A stretch of DNA of 64,000 nt from Alphaproteobacteria bacterium (GTDB lineage Bacteria > Pseudomonadota > Alphaproteobacteria > Caulobacterales > Hyphomonadaceae), in contig JAAEZZ010000012.1 of NCBI GenBank assembly GCA_018222605.1, forward strand, positions 62,001-126,000. Reading direction: 5' to 3'. Positions 1 through 7,974 of this stretch are shown here, one piece after another. The notes below the pieces were generated by a model. That model made no database searches. It saw only the letters and a list, made by a program, of their open reading frames with translations, and had not been told where the DNA came from. How positions within the stretch are numbered: position 1 is the first letter of the stretch; every line of letters starts with the position of its first letter. The position numbers were made by a program, and so were the translations under genes.

Positions 1-348
1 GCTCTCGTTGCGACCCTGCGTGGTAGTGGGGACGACCTGAGCCAGATCTTGGTGCGCCTGTTTGTCGAGGGTGCGGTCTCACTTCAGGACCGACAGTATT
101 TTGAGGAAGAGATCATTGATCAGGTTTCGGCGGCTTTTGGTTATTTGAGGGTCGAAGATACGCGGCTCTTCCCGAGTCCCAGCGAAGAGGACCTGGATCG
201 GATCGACCGGGGCGGTTTCGTGCGAACTGCGGCCGATGTCCTGAAGCAGAAGGCCGAGGACATGAGCGATCCCGAACACGAAATCGCCGCGCTGGCGCTT
301 CAGCGTCTGTACGTCGAGCACATGAAATTGCAGACGAGGAGCCAATGA
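1..348 (+). CDS. SbcD-like DNA repair metallophosphoesterase, C-terminal part (partial)
   Basis: The frame is open from base 1, so the gene starts before the window and only its last 115 residues are visible. This part carries no catalytic metal-binding motif. The identification is inferred from context: the stop overlaps the start of an SbcC/Rad50-like ATPase (ATGA), the usual arrangement of SbcD/YhaO-type nucleases with their ATPase partner. An internal TTG at 49 is not a true start. The segment is acidic and helical, as expected of the accessory C-terminal region of these enzymes. The family cleaves DNA ends and hairpins when bound to the ATPase. Confidence 0.55.
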   Translation, partial: ALVATLRGSGDDLSQILVRLFVEGAVSLQDRQYFEEEIIDQVSAAFGYLRVEDTRLFPSPSEEDLDRIDRGGFVRTAADVLKQKAEDMSDPEHEIAALALQRLYVEHMKLQTRSQ

Positions 349-3053
349 AAATTCGCTCCATCGCAGTCAATCAGTTCAAGAAGTTCACGACTCCGATGTG
401 CCTCGACGACATCGGCGACGGCCTGAACGTGGTCGTCGGCCCCAACGAAATGGGGAAGTCAACGCTGCTCGATGCGCTACGCGCAGCGCTATTCGAGAAA
501 TACAGCTCCAAGGCGCAGCCGATTACAGCGCTACAAAATGACCGGAACCAGGCCGCACCTGTTGTTGAACTCGCATTCGAGGTCGACGACGGGACTTATC
601 GCATCAGGAAGCGGTTCGTTAAGAAGCCCTACGCTCATCTGTTCTGCCCGGACGGGAGAAAGCTGGAGGGCGACGAAGCGGAAGACACGTTGCGCGATCT
701 TCTCGGGTTCGATGAACCCGGCAAGTCAGGCGCGAAGCCTGAGACTCTCGGCATGTGGAATGTGCTCTGGGTTCAGCAGGGCCAGTCCTTTGGTGCGCTC
801 GATCTTCCTGACAGCGCGCGTTCAAACCTTCACAGCGCACTGGAATCGGAAGTCGGCGAGGTTCTGGGGGGCAGGCGCGGAAGGGCCTTGCCCGACGCGG
901 TAGATAAACAGCTCTCCGAGCTTGTCACGTCCACCGGTAGGCCGCGCGGCGATTACAAGGAGTTGATCGACGAAGTCGAGACACTGCGTTCCGAACTCGA
1001 AGGGCTGCAAAGCCGCCGCAGCGATCTCTCCAAGACTTTGGAAGCCCTTGAGGCTGCTCAAGAAACGCTCGCGCGTCTCTCGTCGGGAGAGCAAGACAAG
1101 AAGGACAAGGAGGAACTGGACGCAGCGCGGAGCCGACATGGTGAGCTTGCCAAGCTGGAATCACGCATTGAGGCAGCGACGACAGATGTTGAGCTGAAGA
1201 AGCGTAATCTCGAACAAGCCGAACAGGCCCTTGCCGAGCGTCTTACCCTGAAAGAGCAGATCACGACCGACACTGAGAGGGTTGAGGCGGCGAAAGAGAA
1301 ACTCGACGAGGTTCGCGAGAAAGACCAGGAGCTGAGGAAGCAAGTCGACGGCCTACGCAAAGATGCAAAGAAAGCTGAGGATGCCGTCGCTGAAGCGGAT
1401 AAGGCTGTGTCGATGGCCCGCCGCGTTCTCACGGCTGTTCAGCGCGACGGCCGCATTCGCGAGCTTCAGGAGCGGTACGAAAAAGCACATGAGGCCGAGA
1501 AGAAGCAAAGGGCCGCCCAAAAGGGCGCGGCGGCCATTCTGGTGACCGATGAAAATATTGAAGAGATACGAGATGCTGCTAAGAAACTGGAAATCGCGCG
1601 TTCCCGCCTTTCTGCCGCCGCCACCCTCGTTGCGTTCGATATGCCTTCGGACCGATTGTCCACGATAGAGATCGATGGTGCGGCTCTTGCGGCCGGTCAG
1701 GTATCGGTCGAAGCGGTCGAAGGGACGACGATCACCATCCCAGATTACGGCAGCATTTCTGTTCAGCCTGCGATCAAGGATCGAGACAAGCTCATCGCAC
1801 AGCAGCGCGATGCAAATGACGCCCTTAAGGCTGCGCTGGAAGAATGCGGAGCCAAATCGGTTGATGCGGCAGAGGAACAGCTTGCGAAGCGCGAGAAGCT
1901 CTTACGCGATGCGGAGCTGGCGCGGCAGGAAGCCGAATTGCACGCGCCCGAGACGGATGACTTCGAGGCCGGTGCGGAGCCGCTTGCCGATCACATTGCG
2001 GGCCTGAGGACTATTCTCGAACGGGAGCTGAGCGATCTTGGGATCGAGAGCTTGCCATCGGAGAAAGAAGCAGATCAGGCCCTCGCCACAGCTCAGGAAA
2101 GTGCGCAAGAAGCCAGGGGCACCCAGGCCACCGCCCGAGCGGCCCTCGGCGGGCCGGAAGAAGAGATGGGCCGTGTCCAGACCGAATTGGGAAGTGTGAA
2201 AACACGATATGACGATGGGAATGAACGCCTCGATAAGTTGAAGAAGGGACTGACTGAAGCAGAAAAGCAGGTTTCAGATGATGATCTTGAGGCCTGTGTG
2301 ACGACTTCTCGTAAGGCACTGGCAGATCAGGAGAAACACGTCTCGGAGCTTGAAGGACAGCGTGAGGGCGAGACGCTGCCGCAACTGGAGGCGCGGATTT
2401 CACGGTTGGAAACGGCGCTACAGGAGCGTCGTGACAAGCGTTCTGACCTGAAAGAAAAGGTTGTCGGGCTGCAATCACACATCGAGGCGCTGGAAGGCGC
2501 GGGCCTCGATGAGGCAATCCAACAGAAAGCGCGTGAAGTTGAGCTGGCTGCCGATCAGCTTCAACGCTATGAGCGTGAGGTGTCCGTTCTTTCTCTGCTG
2601 CTATCGACAATACGTTCCGCTGAGACAGAAGCTAAAGAGCGATACCTATCGCCGGTCCTGAAACGCGTTCGCCCCTACTTACAGTTGCTGTTTCCTGGCG
2701 CGGAGATCGCGATTGACGAAAATCTGCATATCATGGGGGTCGTTCGTGAGAACGGTTACGAAGAGTCTTTCGAGCACCTGAGCATGGGAACGCAGGAACA
2801 AATCGCCGTACTTGTTCGTCTCGCCTTTGCCGAAATGCTTGTCGAGCAAGGCCAACCTGCAACTGTTGTACTGGATGATGTGCTGGTGTTCTCAGATGAT
2901 CGAAGAATGGGCAGAATGTTCGACATCCTCAACATGGTCGGGCAGCAGGTCCAGATCATCGTGCTTACATGTCGCGAGCAACTCTTTGAAGGAATTGGCG
3001 GACGCCAACTTGTTTTGCAGCCGCACTCAGGGGCCGATTTGGAATCGGCCTAG
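345..3053 (+). CDS. SbcC/Rad50/YhaN-like coiled-coil ATPase
   Basis: A 902-residue protein with split ATPase halves around a long charged coiled coil. The Walker A motif GPNEMGKST lies at residues 32-40. The helical Glu/Lys/Arg-rich region spans roughly 190-790. The C-terminal ABC-type signature (LSMGTQEQ, near 810) and Walker B (VVLDDVLVF, near 840) complete the nucleotide site. Such proteins clamp DNA and drive the partner nuclease. The start overlaps the upstream phosphoesterase stop by four bases, implying translational coupling. It is shorter than E. coli SbcC and closer to the YhaN type. An OLD nuclease follows after about 40 bp, so the three may work as one DNA-processing or defence module. 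Confidence 0.8.
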   Translation: MKIRSIAVNQFKKFTTPMCLDDIGDGLNVVVGPNEMGKSTLLDALRAALFEKYSSKAQPITALQNDRNQAAPVVELAFEVDDGTYRIRKRFVKKPYAHLFCPDGRKLEGDEAEDTLRDLLGFDEPGKSGAKPETLGMWNVLWVQQGQSFGALDLPDSARSNLHSALESEVGEVLGGRRGRALPDAVDKQLSELVTSTGRPRGDYKELIDEVETLRSELEGLQSRRSDLSKTLEALEAAQETLARLSSGEQDKKDKEELDAARSRHGELAKLESRIEAATTDVELKKRNLEQAEQALAERLTLKEQITTDTERVEAAKEKLDEVREKDQELRKQVDGLRKDAKKAEDAVAEADKAVSMARRVLTAVQRDGRIRELQERYEKAHEAEKKQRAAQKGAAAILVTDENIEEIRDAAKKLEIARSRLSAAATLVAFDMPSDRLSTIEIDGAALAAGQVSVEAVEGTTITIPDYGSISVQPAIKDRDKLIAQQRDANDALKAALEECGAKSVDAAEEQLAKREKLLRDAELARQEAELHAPETDDFEAGAEPLADHIAGLRTILERELSDLGIESLPSEKEADQALATAQESAQEARGTQATARAALGGPEEEMGRVQTELGSVKTRYDDGNERLDKLKKGLTEAEKQVSDDDLEACVTTSRKALADQEKHVSELEGQREGETLPQLEARISRLETALQERRDKRSDLKEKVVGLQSHIEALEGAGLDEAIQQKAREVELAADQLQRYEREVSVLSLLLSTIRSAETEAKERYLSPVLKRVRPYLQLLFPGAEIAIDENLHIMGVVRENGYEESFEHLSMGTQEQIAVLVRLAFAEMLVEQGQPATVVLDDVLVFSDDRRMGRMFDILNMVGQQVQIIVLTCREQLFEGIGGRQLVLQPHSGADLESA

Positions 3054-3095
3054 TAGATTTCGGCCTATGTTTATTGACCTTTTTGGAATGTAAAG

Positions 3096-4988
3096 ATGAG
3101 AATTACTAAAATTGAAATTCGCAACTATCGTAGCATATCTCACATATCTATTGATTGCAGTACCCTACTGACATTACTAGGCCCGAATAATCACGGAAAA
3201 TCCAATGTGCTTTCGGCACTGGAGTTTGCGCTGACAACCTCTGCCAAGCCCGTTGATCAGGATTTCTTCGCTCATCGTGAGCCCGATGATAATGAACTCT
3301 GGGTAGAGATGACTTTCGCCGATTTAACCGACCAAGAGCGGAACACATTCAAAAAGTATATCTTGTCAGATGGTATGATCTGTATTCGTAAGTCAGCCAG
3401 GTTGACCAATGGCAACGTTGAAACCTCGTATAATGGCTGGCTGGAGCAGCCTAACGAGGAATGGCTTCGAGCCGACAATGCCGGCGACTATACTTCTCGC
3501 GAAAAGGTTAACGATACGCCCTTATCTGATCTTGTCCCCGATACCGGAAGGATTACAAAAGCAATTATTGAAGAGGCCCAAAGCGCCTACATTGATGGAC
3601 ATCATGGAGATCTAGAGTTTCAAAGAAATCTCGAAACAGGCCCTTTACTCGGACAAAAAAACGTCGGCGGGGGGGTGCTTCCAGAGTTCTTTATGATCCC
3701 GGCAGTTCGCGATCTGACAGACGAAATCCGGATTAAGGCGACAACGACTTTTGGCAGGCTTATGAATCGTGCGGTTCGCGAGATGGCCGAGCGCGATGAG
3801 CGCTTTATCGAAGCCCGAGGTCAACTCGAAACTGTTATTTCTTCGTTGAATCAGCGCGAAGGCGGGGACGAACCCTCCAATGAACTTGCAATGCTTGAAA
3901 AAGGCATCGAGAAGGAACTAGCGGCCTGGGGAGTGAAAGTTAATATCGAAGTTACACCTCCTGAAATTGAGAAGCTCTTTGAGCTCGGTACTGATATCCA
4001 CTTGGATGACGGAGTGCGAACTACTGCCGACAGAAAGGGACACGGACTTCAACGCGCCATGATGTTTGCGTTGCTTCGATCCTGGGCCGAAGCGCTACGG
4101 GCCGAGCGCCAAGCAAATGACGGAGCAGAGGTCACTGCGCGGCGGCAATCTGATACCGTGATATTTGCGATGGAGGAACCGGAGTTATTTCTGCACCCCC
4201 ATGCCCAGAGACGCTTATCTACTTCGTTAAGGGAAATTTCCGAGACACCTGAACATCAGGTTTTTCTATGTACACACTCAACTCATTTCGTCGACCTTGA
4301 GTATTACAAGGAGGTCGTCATTATAAGCAAGGACGATCCCGCCCAAGGAAGTCAGGTTAGACAGTGTACCACCGAATTATTTGAAGGTGATGACATTGAC
4401 GACAAAAAGAAGCAATTTCATATGGCTCAGTGGGTCAATCCAGATCGAGGAGAGATGTTCTTCGCGCGCCGAGTGGTTTTTGTCGAGGGAGAAACAGAAA
4501 AGGTGGTCATTCCCTACCTGGCGGAGAAATTAGGGATATTCGATCTAGATGTTTCAATTATCGACTGTGGCTCCAAGCATAATCTTCCTCTCTACATAAC
4601 TATCGCAAATGCATTTTCCCTTCCGTATGTGGTTGTACATGATGAAGACGCGCTGCCCGATCCAGTGCCAGCGGATTGGAGCGCAGATAAGGTCAGCTCA
4701 AAGAGACGGACATTTGCTCTCAATCAAACCATATCTGATATTATTCAGGGGCCTATAGGAAGAGCCGTTATGCTATCGCCCGATATTGAAGGTGAGGGTG
4801 GTGTTTCACGATCGCAAGGAAAGAAGATTGGAAAAGCGCTTGCTGCGCTGGATCATTTTGAGGGAATGCAGGTTGAGGATATCCCAGAGGCCCTAAAGGA
4901 GCTTGTTGAAGCGTGCTACGCTCCTTTGTCCGACGCGGAAGAAGCAGCAACCCCTATGCCCGCCGCACCAGTCGCTCCGTTACCATGA
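3096..4988 (+). CDS. OLD-family ATP-dependent endonuclease (AAA ATPase plus TOPRIM)
   Basis: A 630-residue protein. The N-terminal ABC-type ATPase has Walker A GPNNHGKSN at residues 29-37 and Walker B-type AMEEPELFLHPHA near 355. A TOPRIM nuclease domain follows, with the acidic motif FVEGETE near 462 and the HDED motif near 515. This is the layout of OLD (overcoming lysogenization defect) nucleases. No UvrD-type helicase follows, so it is not a Gabija pair by context. It lies about 40 bp downstream of the SbcC-like gene and probably shares its transcript. Its codon use is visibly more AT-rich than the preceding gene, suggesting a different origin. The substrate is unknown; phage defence is a reasonable inference. 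Confidence 0.8.
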   Translation: MRITKIEIRNYRSISHISIDCSTLLTLLGPNNHGKSNVLSALEFALTTSAKPVDQDFFAHREPDDNELWVEMTFADLTDQERNTFKKYILSDGMICIRKSARLTNGNVETSYNGWLEQPNEEWLRADNAGDYTSREKVNDTPLSDLVPDTGRITKAIIEEAQSAYIDGHHGDLEFQRNLETGPLLGQKNVGGGVLPEFFMIPAVRDLTDEIRIKATTTFGRLMNRAVREMAERDERFIEARGQLETVISSLNQREGGDEPSNELAMLEKGIEKELAAWGVKVNIEVTPPEIEKLFELGTDIHLDDGVRTTADRKGHGLQRAMMFALLRSWAEALRAERQANDGAEVTARRQSDTVIFAMEEPELFLHPHAQRRLSTSLREISETPEHQVFLCTHSTHFVDLEYYKEVVIISKDDPAQGSQVRQCTTELFEGDDIDDKKKQFHMAQWVNPDRGEMFFARRVVFVEGETEKVVIPYLAEKLGIFDLDVSIIDCGSKHNLPLYITIANAFSLPYVVVHDEDALPDPVPADWSADKVSSKRRTFALNQTISDIIQGPIGRAVMLSPDIEGEGGVSRSQGKKIGKALAALDHFEGMQVEDIPEALKELVEACYAPLSDAEEAATPMPAAPVAPLP

Positions 4989-5348
4989 TCGAGTTTCTTG
5001 GAATATTCTTCAATTCGTAAATCCAAATATGTCGCATCCTGACGGATCGGGCTCTCGTGAACCGAGCCAGCGAGCTGTCTCGGCCATACGGCTTCGATCC
5101 CTTGCGCACCATCTGACAGCCCTGAAGGGCTGACCTCTTCCTTTTCGTTTCGAGGGCCTGCGGCCCCGTCCTCCGTCAAGACCAAGCCCTTCGCTTAGAC
5201 TTCGGGCGAAAGCCATGGCCCGTGGCTCGGCTGCGCCTGCGCCCGCACCTCTTCCATGGCTTTCGGTCTGGACGGCCGTCCCCCCGCTCATTGGCGCGGG
5301 CCTAGTCCGGTTGCATGCGCAACCGACTACCCGAGAAAGGGGACAAAG
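4989..5348. other. Non-coding leader upstream of ardC-like gene
   Basis: About 360 bp with no credible gene. It contains a small hairpin (AGCCCT-GA-AGGGCT near 5118) and GC-rich palindromic stretches. The ArdC-like gene starts at its right end behind a purine-rich ribosome site (GAGAAAGGGG) just before 5349. It probably holds the promoter of the ArdC gene; no operator could be assigned. Confidence 0.4.
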
Positions 5349-6248
5349 ATGAAAACCGACATTTATGAAAGGGTTACCAACAAGATCATTGCCGACCTTG
5401 AGCAAGGCGAGCTGACATGGCTGAAACCATGGAGCGCGGGCAACATGGAAGGCAAGATCACCAAGCCACTACGCCATAACGGCGTACCCTATAGCGGCAT
5501 CAATATCCTGATGCTTTGGGGAGCCAGCATCGAGGCGGGCTATCTCTCGCCGTACTGGATGACCTTCAAACAGGCGAAGGAGCTTGGCGCGCATGTTCGC
5601 AAAGGCGAGCGCGGCAATCTTGTTGTCTATGCGAACACGATCACCAAGACCGAGGAGCAGGACGACGGCAGCGAGGAGGAGCGCAAAATCCCCTTCATGA
5701 AGGGATACAGCGTATTCAATGTCGAGCAGATCGAAGGCTTGCCCGAACACTACTACACCAAGCCGAAAGCGATCATCGACCCAGCGCGCCGCATGCAGCA
5801 TGCTGAAGAGTTTTTTGCGAGCACGGGCGCGGAAATTCGCCACGGCGGCAACTCTGCCCACTACAGCGGCGGCAGTGATCATGTGCAAATGCCGTACTTC
5901 GAGACCTTCAGAAGCCCGCAAGCCTACTATGCAACCTTGGCGCATGAGCTGACCCACTGGACCAAGCATCCCAAGCGCCTTGACCGCGAATTCGGGCGCA
6001 AGCGTTGGGGCGATGAAGGCTATGCGCGCGAAGAGCTTGTCGCCGAACTTGGTGCAGCATTTCTATGCGCTGACCTTGAACTCGCGCCGGAACCGCGTGC
6101 CGATCATGCGGCGTATATCCAGAGCTGGCTCAAGGTCCTGCAAAACGACAAGCGCGCGATCTTCAGCGCCGCCGCCCATGCCCAGCGCGCCGCCGATTTC
6201 CTGCATGAGCTTCAGCCTATTATCGAAGAAGTGAGCAACGTCGCGTGA
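5349..6248 (+). CDS. ArdC-like antirestriction protein (ssDNA-binding domain plus zincin-like metallopeptidase)
   Basis: A 299-residue protein. The N-terminal domain (about 1-130, KTDIYERVTNKIIADLEQG onward) matches the ArdC single-stranded DNA-binding family. The C-terminal half holds a zinc-peptidase HExxH motif (HELTHW) and a downstream glutamate-containing helix (EELVAELGAAFLC). ArdC proteins travel with conjugative plasmids and integrative elements and protect incoming single-stranded DNA from host restriction. The frame is open back to 5256, but the ATG at 5349 follows a good ribosome site and gives the usual family N-terminus. It lies at the left of the mobilisation module, fitting expression early after transfer. 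Confidence 0.85.
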   Translation: MKTDIYERVTNKIIADLEQGELTWLKPWSAGNMEGKITKPLRHNGVPYSGINILMLWGASIEAGYLSPYWMTFKQAKELGAHVRKGERGNLVVYANTITKTEEQDDGSEEERKIPFMKGYSVFNVEQIEGLPEHYYTKPKAIIDPARRMQHAEEFFASTGAEIRHGGNSAHYSGGSDHVQMPYFETFRSPQAYYATLAHELTHWTKHPKRLDREFGRKRWGDEGYAREELVAELGAAFLCADLELAPEPRADHAAYIQSWLKVLQNDKRAIFSAAAHAQRAADFLHELQPIIEEVSNVA

Positions 6249-6298
6249 TCATCGGGAAAAATTCGCGGCTGGCCTTCAAGCCAGCCGCGTTGATGGCC

Positions 6299-6478
6299 TC
6301 ATAGACCTGGCGGGCGTACCGCCAGTTCGGCCTCGATATTGTGCAGCGATGCAAGAGCATTGCTGCGTTCAATCGATCCGCGAGGAGCGGATGCAAATGC
6401 GTTGAAAGCCTCGCGTAAGAGGGCGTGCAGTTCGGCTGTGCTGCGCGATGCTGCATCGAAGCGTGTGATGAGTCTCAT
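6299..6478 (-). CDS. Small conserved element-type protein
   Basis: A 59-residue protein beginning MRLITRFDAASRSTAELHA, rich in Ala, Arg and Leu and probably helical. The frame extends to 6550, but the ATG at 6478 has a strong AGGAGGTG site directly upstream, which decides the start. I recall similar short proteins near ArdC and relaxase genes on alphaproteobacterial integrative elements, but no function is known to me. It reads opposite to the ArdC-like gene, with their 3' ends about 50 bp apart. Confidence 0.6.
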   Translation of the reverse strand: MRLITRFDAASRSTAELHALLREAFNAFASAPRGSIERSNALASLHNIEAELAVRPPGL

Positions 6479-6656
6479 CGTCACCTCCTGTTGATTGTCA
6501 GGAGGCCCCGAACCGTTCAGGGCCTTTCGGCCCTCGCACACATCATCCATGGCCCAGTGAAGGCGCTGATGAATCGGGGTAACGCACTAGAAATCAATCG
6601 GAAAGTGGCGCTGAGAAACGCGTGAACAGACATTCGGTGTCGGGAGTTAGCGCAGC

Positions 6657-6758
6657 ATGAACGGACCTTTGCCCGCGCACGGCTTGCAGCAATTCGCCTT
6701 TCCCCTGACCGAACGCGGATCGCGCATCAATATCCTGCCCGCACCAGCTCGGCGATAG
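6657..6758 (+). CDS. Possible 33-residue small ORF
   Basis: An ATG-to-TAG frame of 33 codons (MNGPLPAHGLQQFAFPLTER onward) preceded by GGGAG about nine bases upstream. It is in the otherwise empty stretch between two element genes. Support is limited to the ribosome site and a plausible codon pattern; it could be chance. The rest of 6479-6849 shows no gene I can support. Confidence 0.2.
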   Translation: MNGPLPAHGLQQFAFPLTERGSRINILPAPARR

Positions 6759-6849
6759 CCTCACCCGTGTTGGACATGACGCGGCGATCCTTTGCCTTCG
6801 GTCTCATCGGGGGGCGTTAGCAAGCCAACCCGAACAAAGGAGATCAATC

Positions 6850-7098
6850 ATGGCACGCAACAACACCCAAACCGCGCAAGAGCGCACACGCGAGTTCCGC
6901 GCACCGGAATTTCTGGCGTGGCACGTCACCCAGAAAGGCGACAAATCCTTCTGGAACAAAGTCGGCGCAGCCTGGATGCACAAGGACGCCAAAGGCTACA
7001 CGCTTCAGCTCGAATCCCTGCCTGTCGGCGGTCGCATCGTCTTGCGTGAACCGCTTGAAGACACGGCTTCACCTGCAAACGACGCGGGGCGCTCATGA
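6850..7098 (+). CDS. Conserved hypothetical protein of integrative/plasmid elements
   Basis: An 82-residue soluble protein (MARNNTQTAQERTREFRAPE onward). A central segment, FLAWHVTQKGDKSFWNKVGA, followed by WMHKDAKGYTLQLESLPVGG, reads like a small beta-rich domain. An AAAGGAG ribosome site precedes the ATG. The stop overlaps the next start (ATGA), so the two are translationally coupled. I recognise the type from alphaproteobacterial mobile elements but know no function. The C-terminal 15 residues look disordered. Confidence 0.65.
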   Translation: MARNNTQTAQERTREFRAPEFLAWHVTQKGDKSFWNKVGAAWMHKDAKGYTLQLESLPVGGRIVLREPLEDTASPANDAGRS

Positions 7099-7379
7099 GC
7101 GCCCCAGTCACCAGTCAGATCGACTGGCGCGGTGTCGTGATAAGCATCTGCTATAATCGACACCAGTGGTCTTCATTCGACCATATCGAAGTCAATATCA
7201 TCGGCGATGGGATAATCCCCATCACCGAGACAGGCTATCGCTCGCATTATCTGCACAGCGATGTCACGGACGAATATGGCGGTGCCGTTGCCTACGTGCT
7301 CGCGTGGCTTGAGCACGAAGCGCAGACCCCGCAATGGAAGAAGCGCGAAGAAGCCGCGCGTCAGTTATCGTTGTTTTGA
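7095..7379 (+). CDS. Conserved hypothetical protein, coupled to the preceding gene
   Basis: A 94-residue soluble protein. Residues 10-40 (IDWRGVVISICYNRHQWSSF onward) look beta-rich, and the tail ends in a QLSLF segment. The last five residues resemble a beta-clamp-binding peptide (QLxLF), an observation rather than a demonstrated function. The start overlaps the upstream stop by four bases, giving a two-gene unit. There is no signal peptide or membrane segment. The function is unknown to me; position inside the mobilisation region suggests an element housekeeping or DNA-handling role. Confidence 0.6.
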   Translation: MSAPVTSQIDWRGVVISICYNRHQWSSFDHIEVNIIGDGIIPITETGYRSHYLHSDVTDEYGGAVAYVLAWLEHEAQTPQWKKREEAARQLSLF

Positions 7380-7442
7380 ACCGAAACTGTTGACTTACAT
7401 TTTCTGTGTGTGGGACAATTTAGCCCACACACGAAGGTATAA

Positions 7443-7727
7443 ATGGAATTATTTGGGTTTTTTATTGGCGCGTTGATTGCAAAGATCGTGAGCATTGCTG
7501 GGTTCTTAGGGTTTGCGGTCGGTATTGCGTTGAGAAAATGGTATATGGCTGTCTTCTTCGGAATTCTGGTTGGGCTTCTGGACCATTTCACCTTATCTGC
7601 AATTAATCCAGCTATAGAGGCCAGTTCCGCAACTCTGTTAACCTCTCTAACAACAGCTATCATAGTCGGTGGGACATTCTCGCTTCTAGGCTGGATAGTC
7701 AGCGAGAGGTTCTTCCATGCCGAGTAG
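7443..7727 (+). CDS. Small multi-pass membrane protein of unknown function
   Basis: A 94-residue protein with three strongly hydrophobic stretches (about residues 3-28, 33-48 and 62-86), so probably three membrane helices, and a short charged tail (SERFFHAE). The local base composition is more AT-rich than the flanking element genes. Its last bases overlap the start of the following small cysteine-containing protein by 11 bp, so they are probably co-translated. I do not recognise the family. The pair could be an element accessory, immunity or toxin-like unit, but nothing here proves that. Confidence 0.55.
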   Translation: MELFGFFIGALIAKIVSIAGFLGFAVGIALRKWYMAVFFGILVGLLDHFTLSAINPAIEASSATLLTSLTTAIIVGGTFSLLGWIVSERFFHAE

Positions 7728-7944
7728 ATGTCCATCAAAAGACTGTTCTGGTGGCGGCGAGAATCGTCAAAAAAAGATCAAAGTAGACCAATTTTCTGAA
7801 CTGTCGGATTATTTGAAAAAACCCGCTATGGATTTATCTAGGTGCTCGTACTGCGGCTGTGTGTATGAAACCAGAAATCAGAGGATTCTAGGTTTCTTGG
7901 ATGGCGGCGTTGTTGGTGAAGGCTGGAAACCAATCACTGAATGA
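7717..7944 (+). CDS. Small zinc-ribbon-like protein
   Basis: A 75-residue protein with two cysteine pairs. The first, CPSKDC, is near the N-terminus (residues 5-10). The second, CSYCGC, is near the middle. Together they could bind one zinc ion. The segment between is charged and helical (KIKVDQFSELSDYLKK). It overlaps the 3' end of the small membrane protein gene by 11 bp. It ends about 30 bp before the convergent relaxase gene. No enzyme motif is visible and the function is unknown. Confidence 0.5.
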   Translation: MPSRCPSKDCSGGGENRQKKIKVDQFSELSDYLKKPAMDLSRCSYCGCVYETRNQRILGFLDGGVVGEGWKPITE

Positions 7945-7974
7945 TATGGGCAATGTGCTTGGTCATCAAAGTCA

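Noticed and set aside
3096-4988. Gabija defence pair (GajA plus GajB)
   Set aside because: The OLD nuclease is GajA-like, but no UvrD-type helicase follows; the next gene is the ArdC-like protein.
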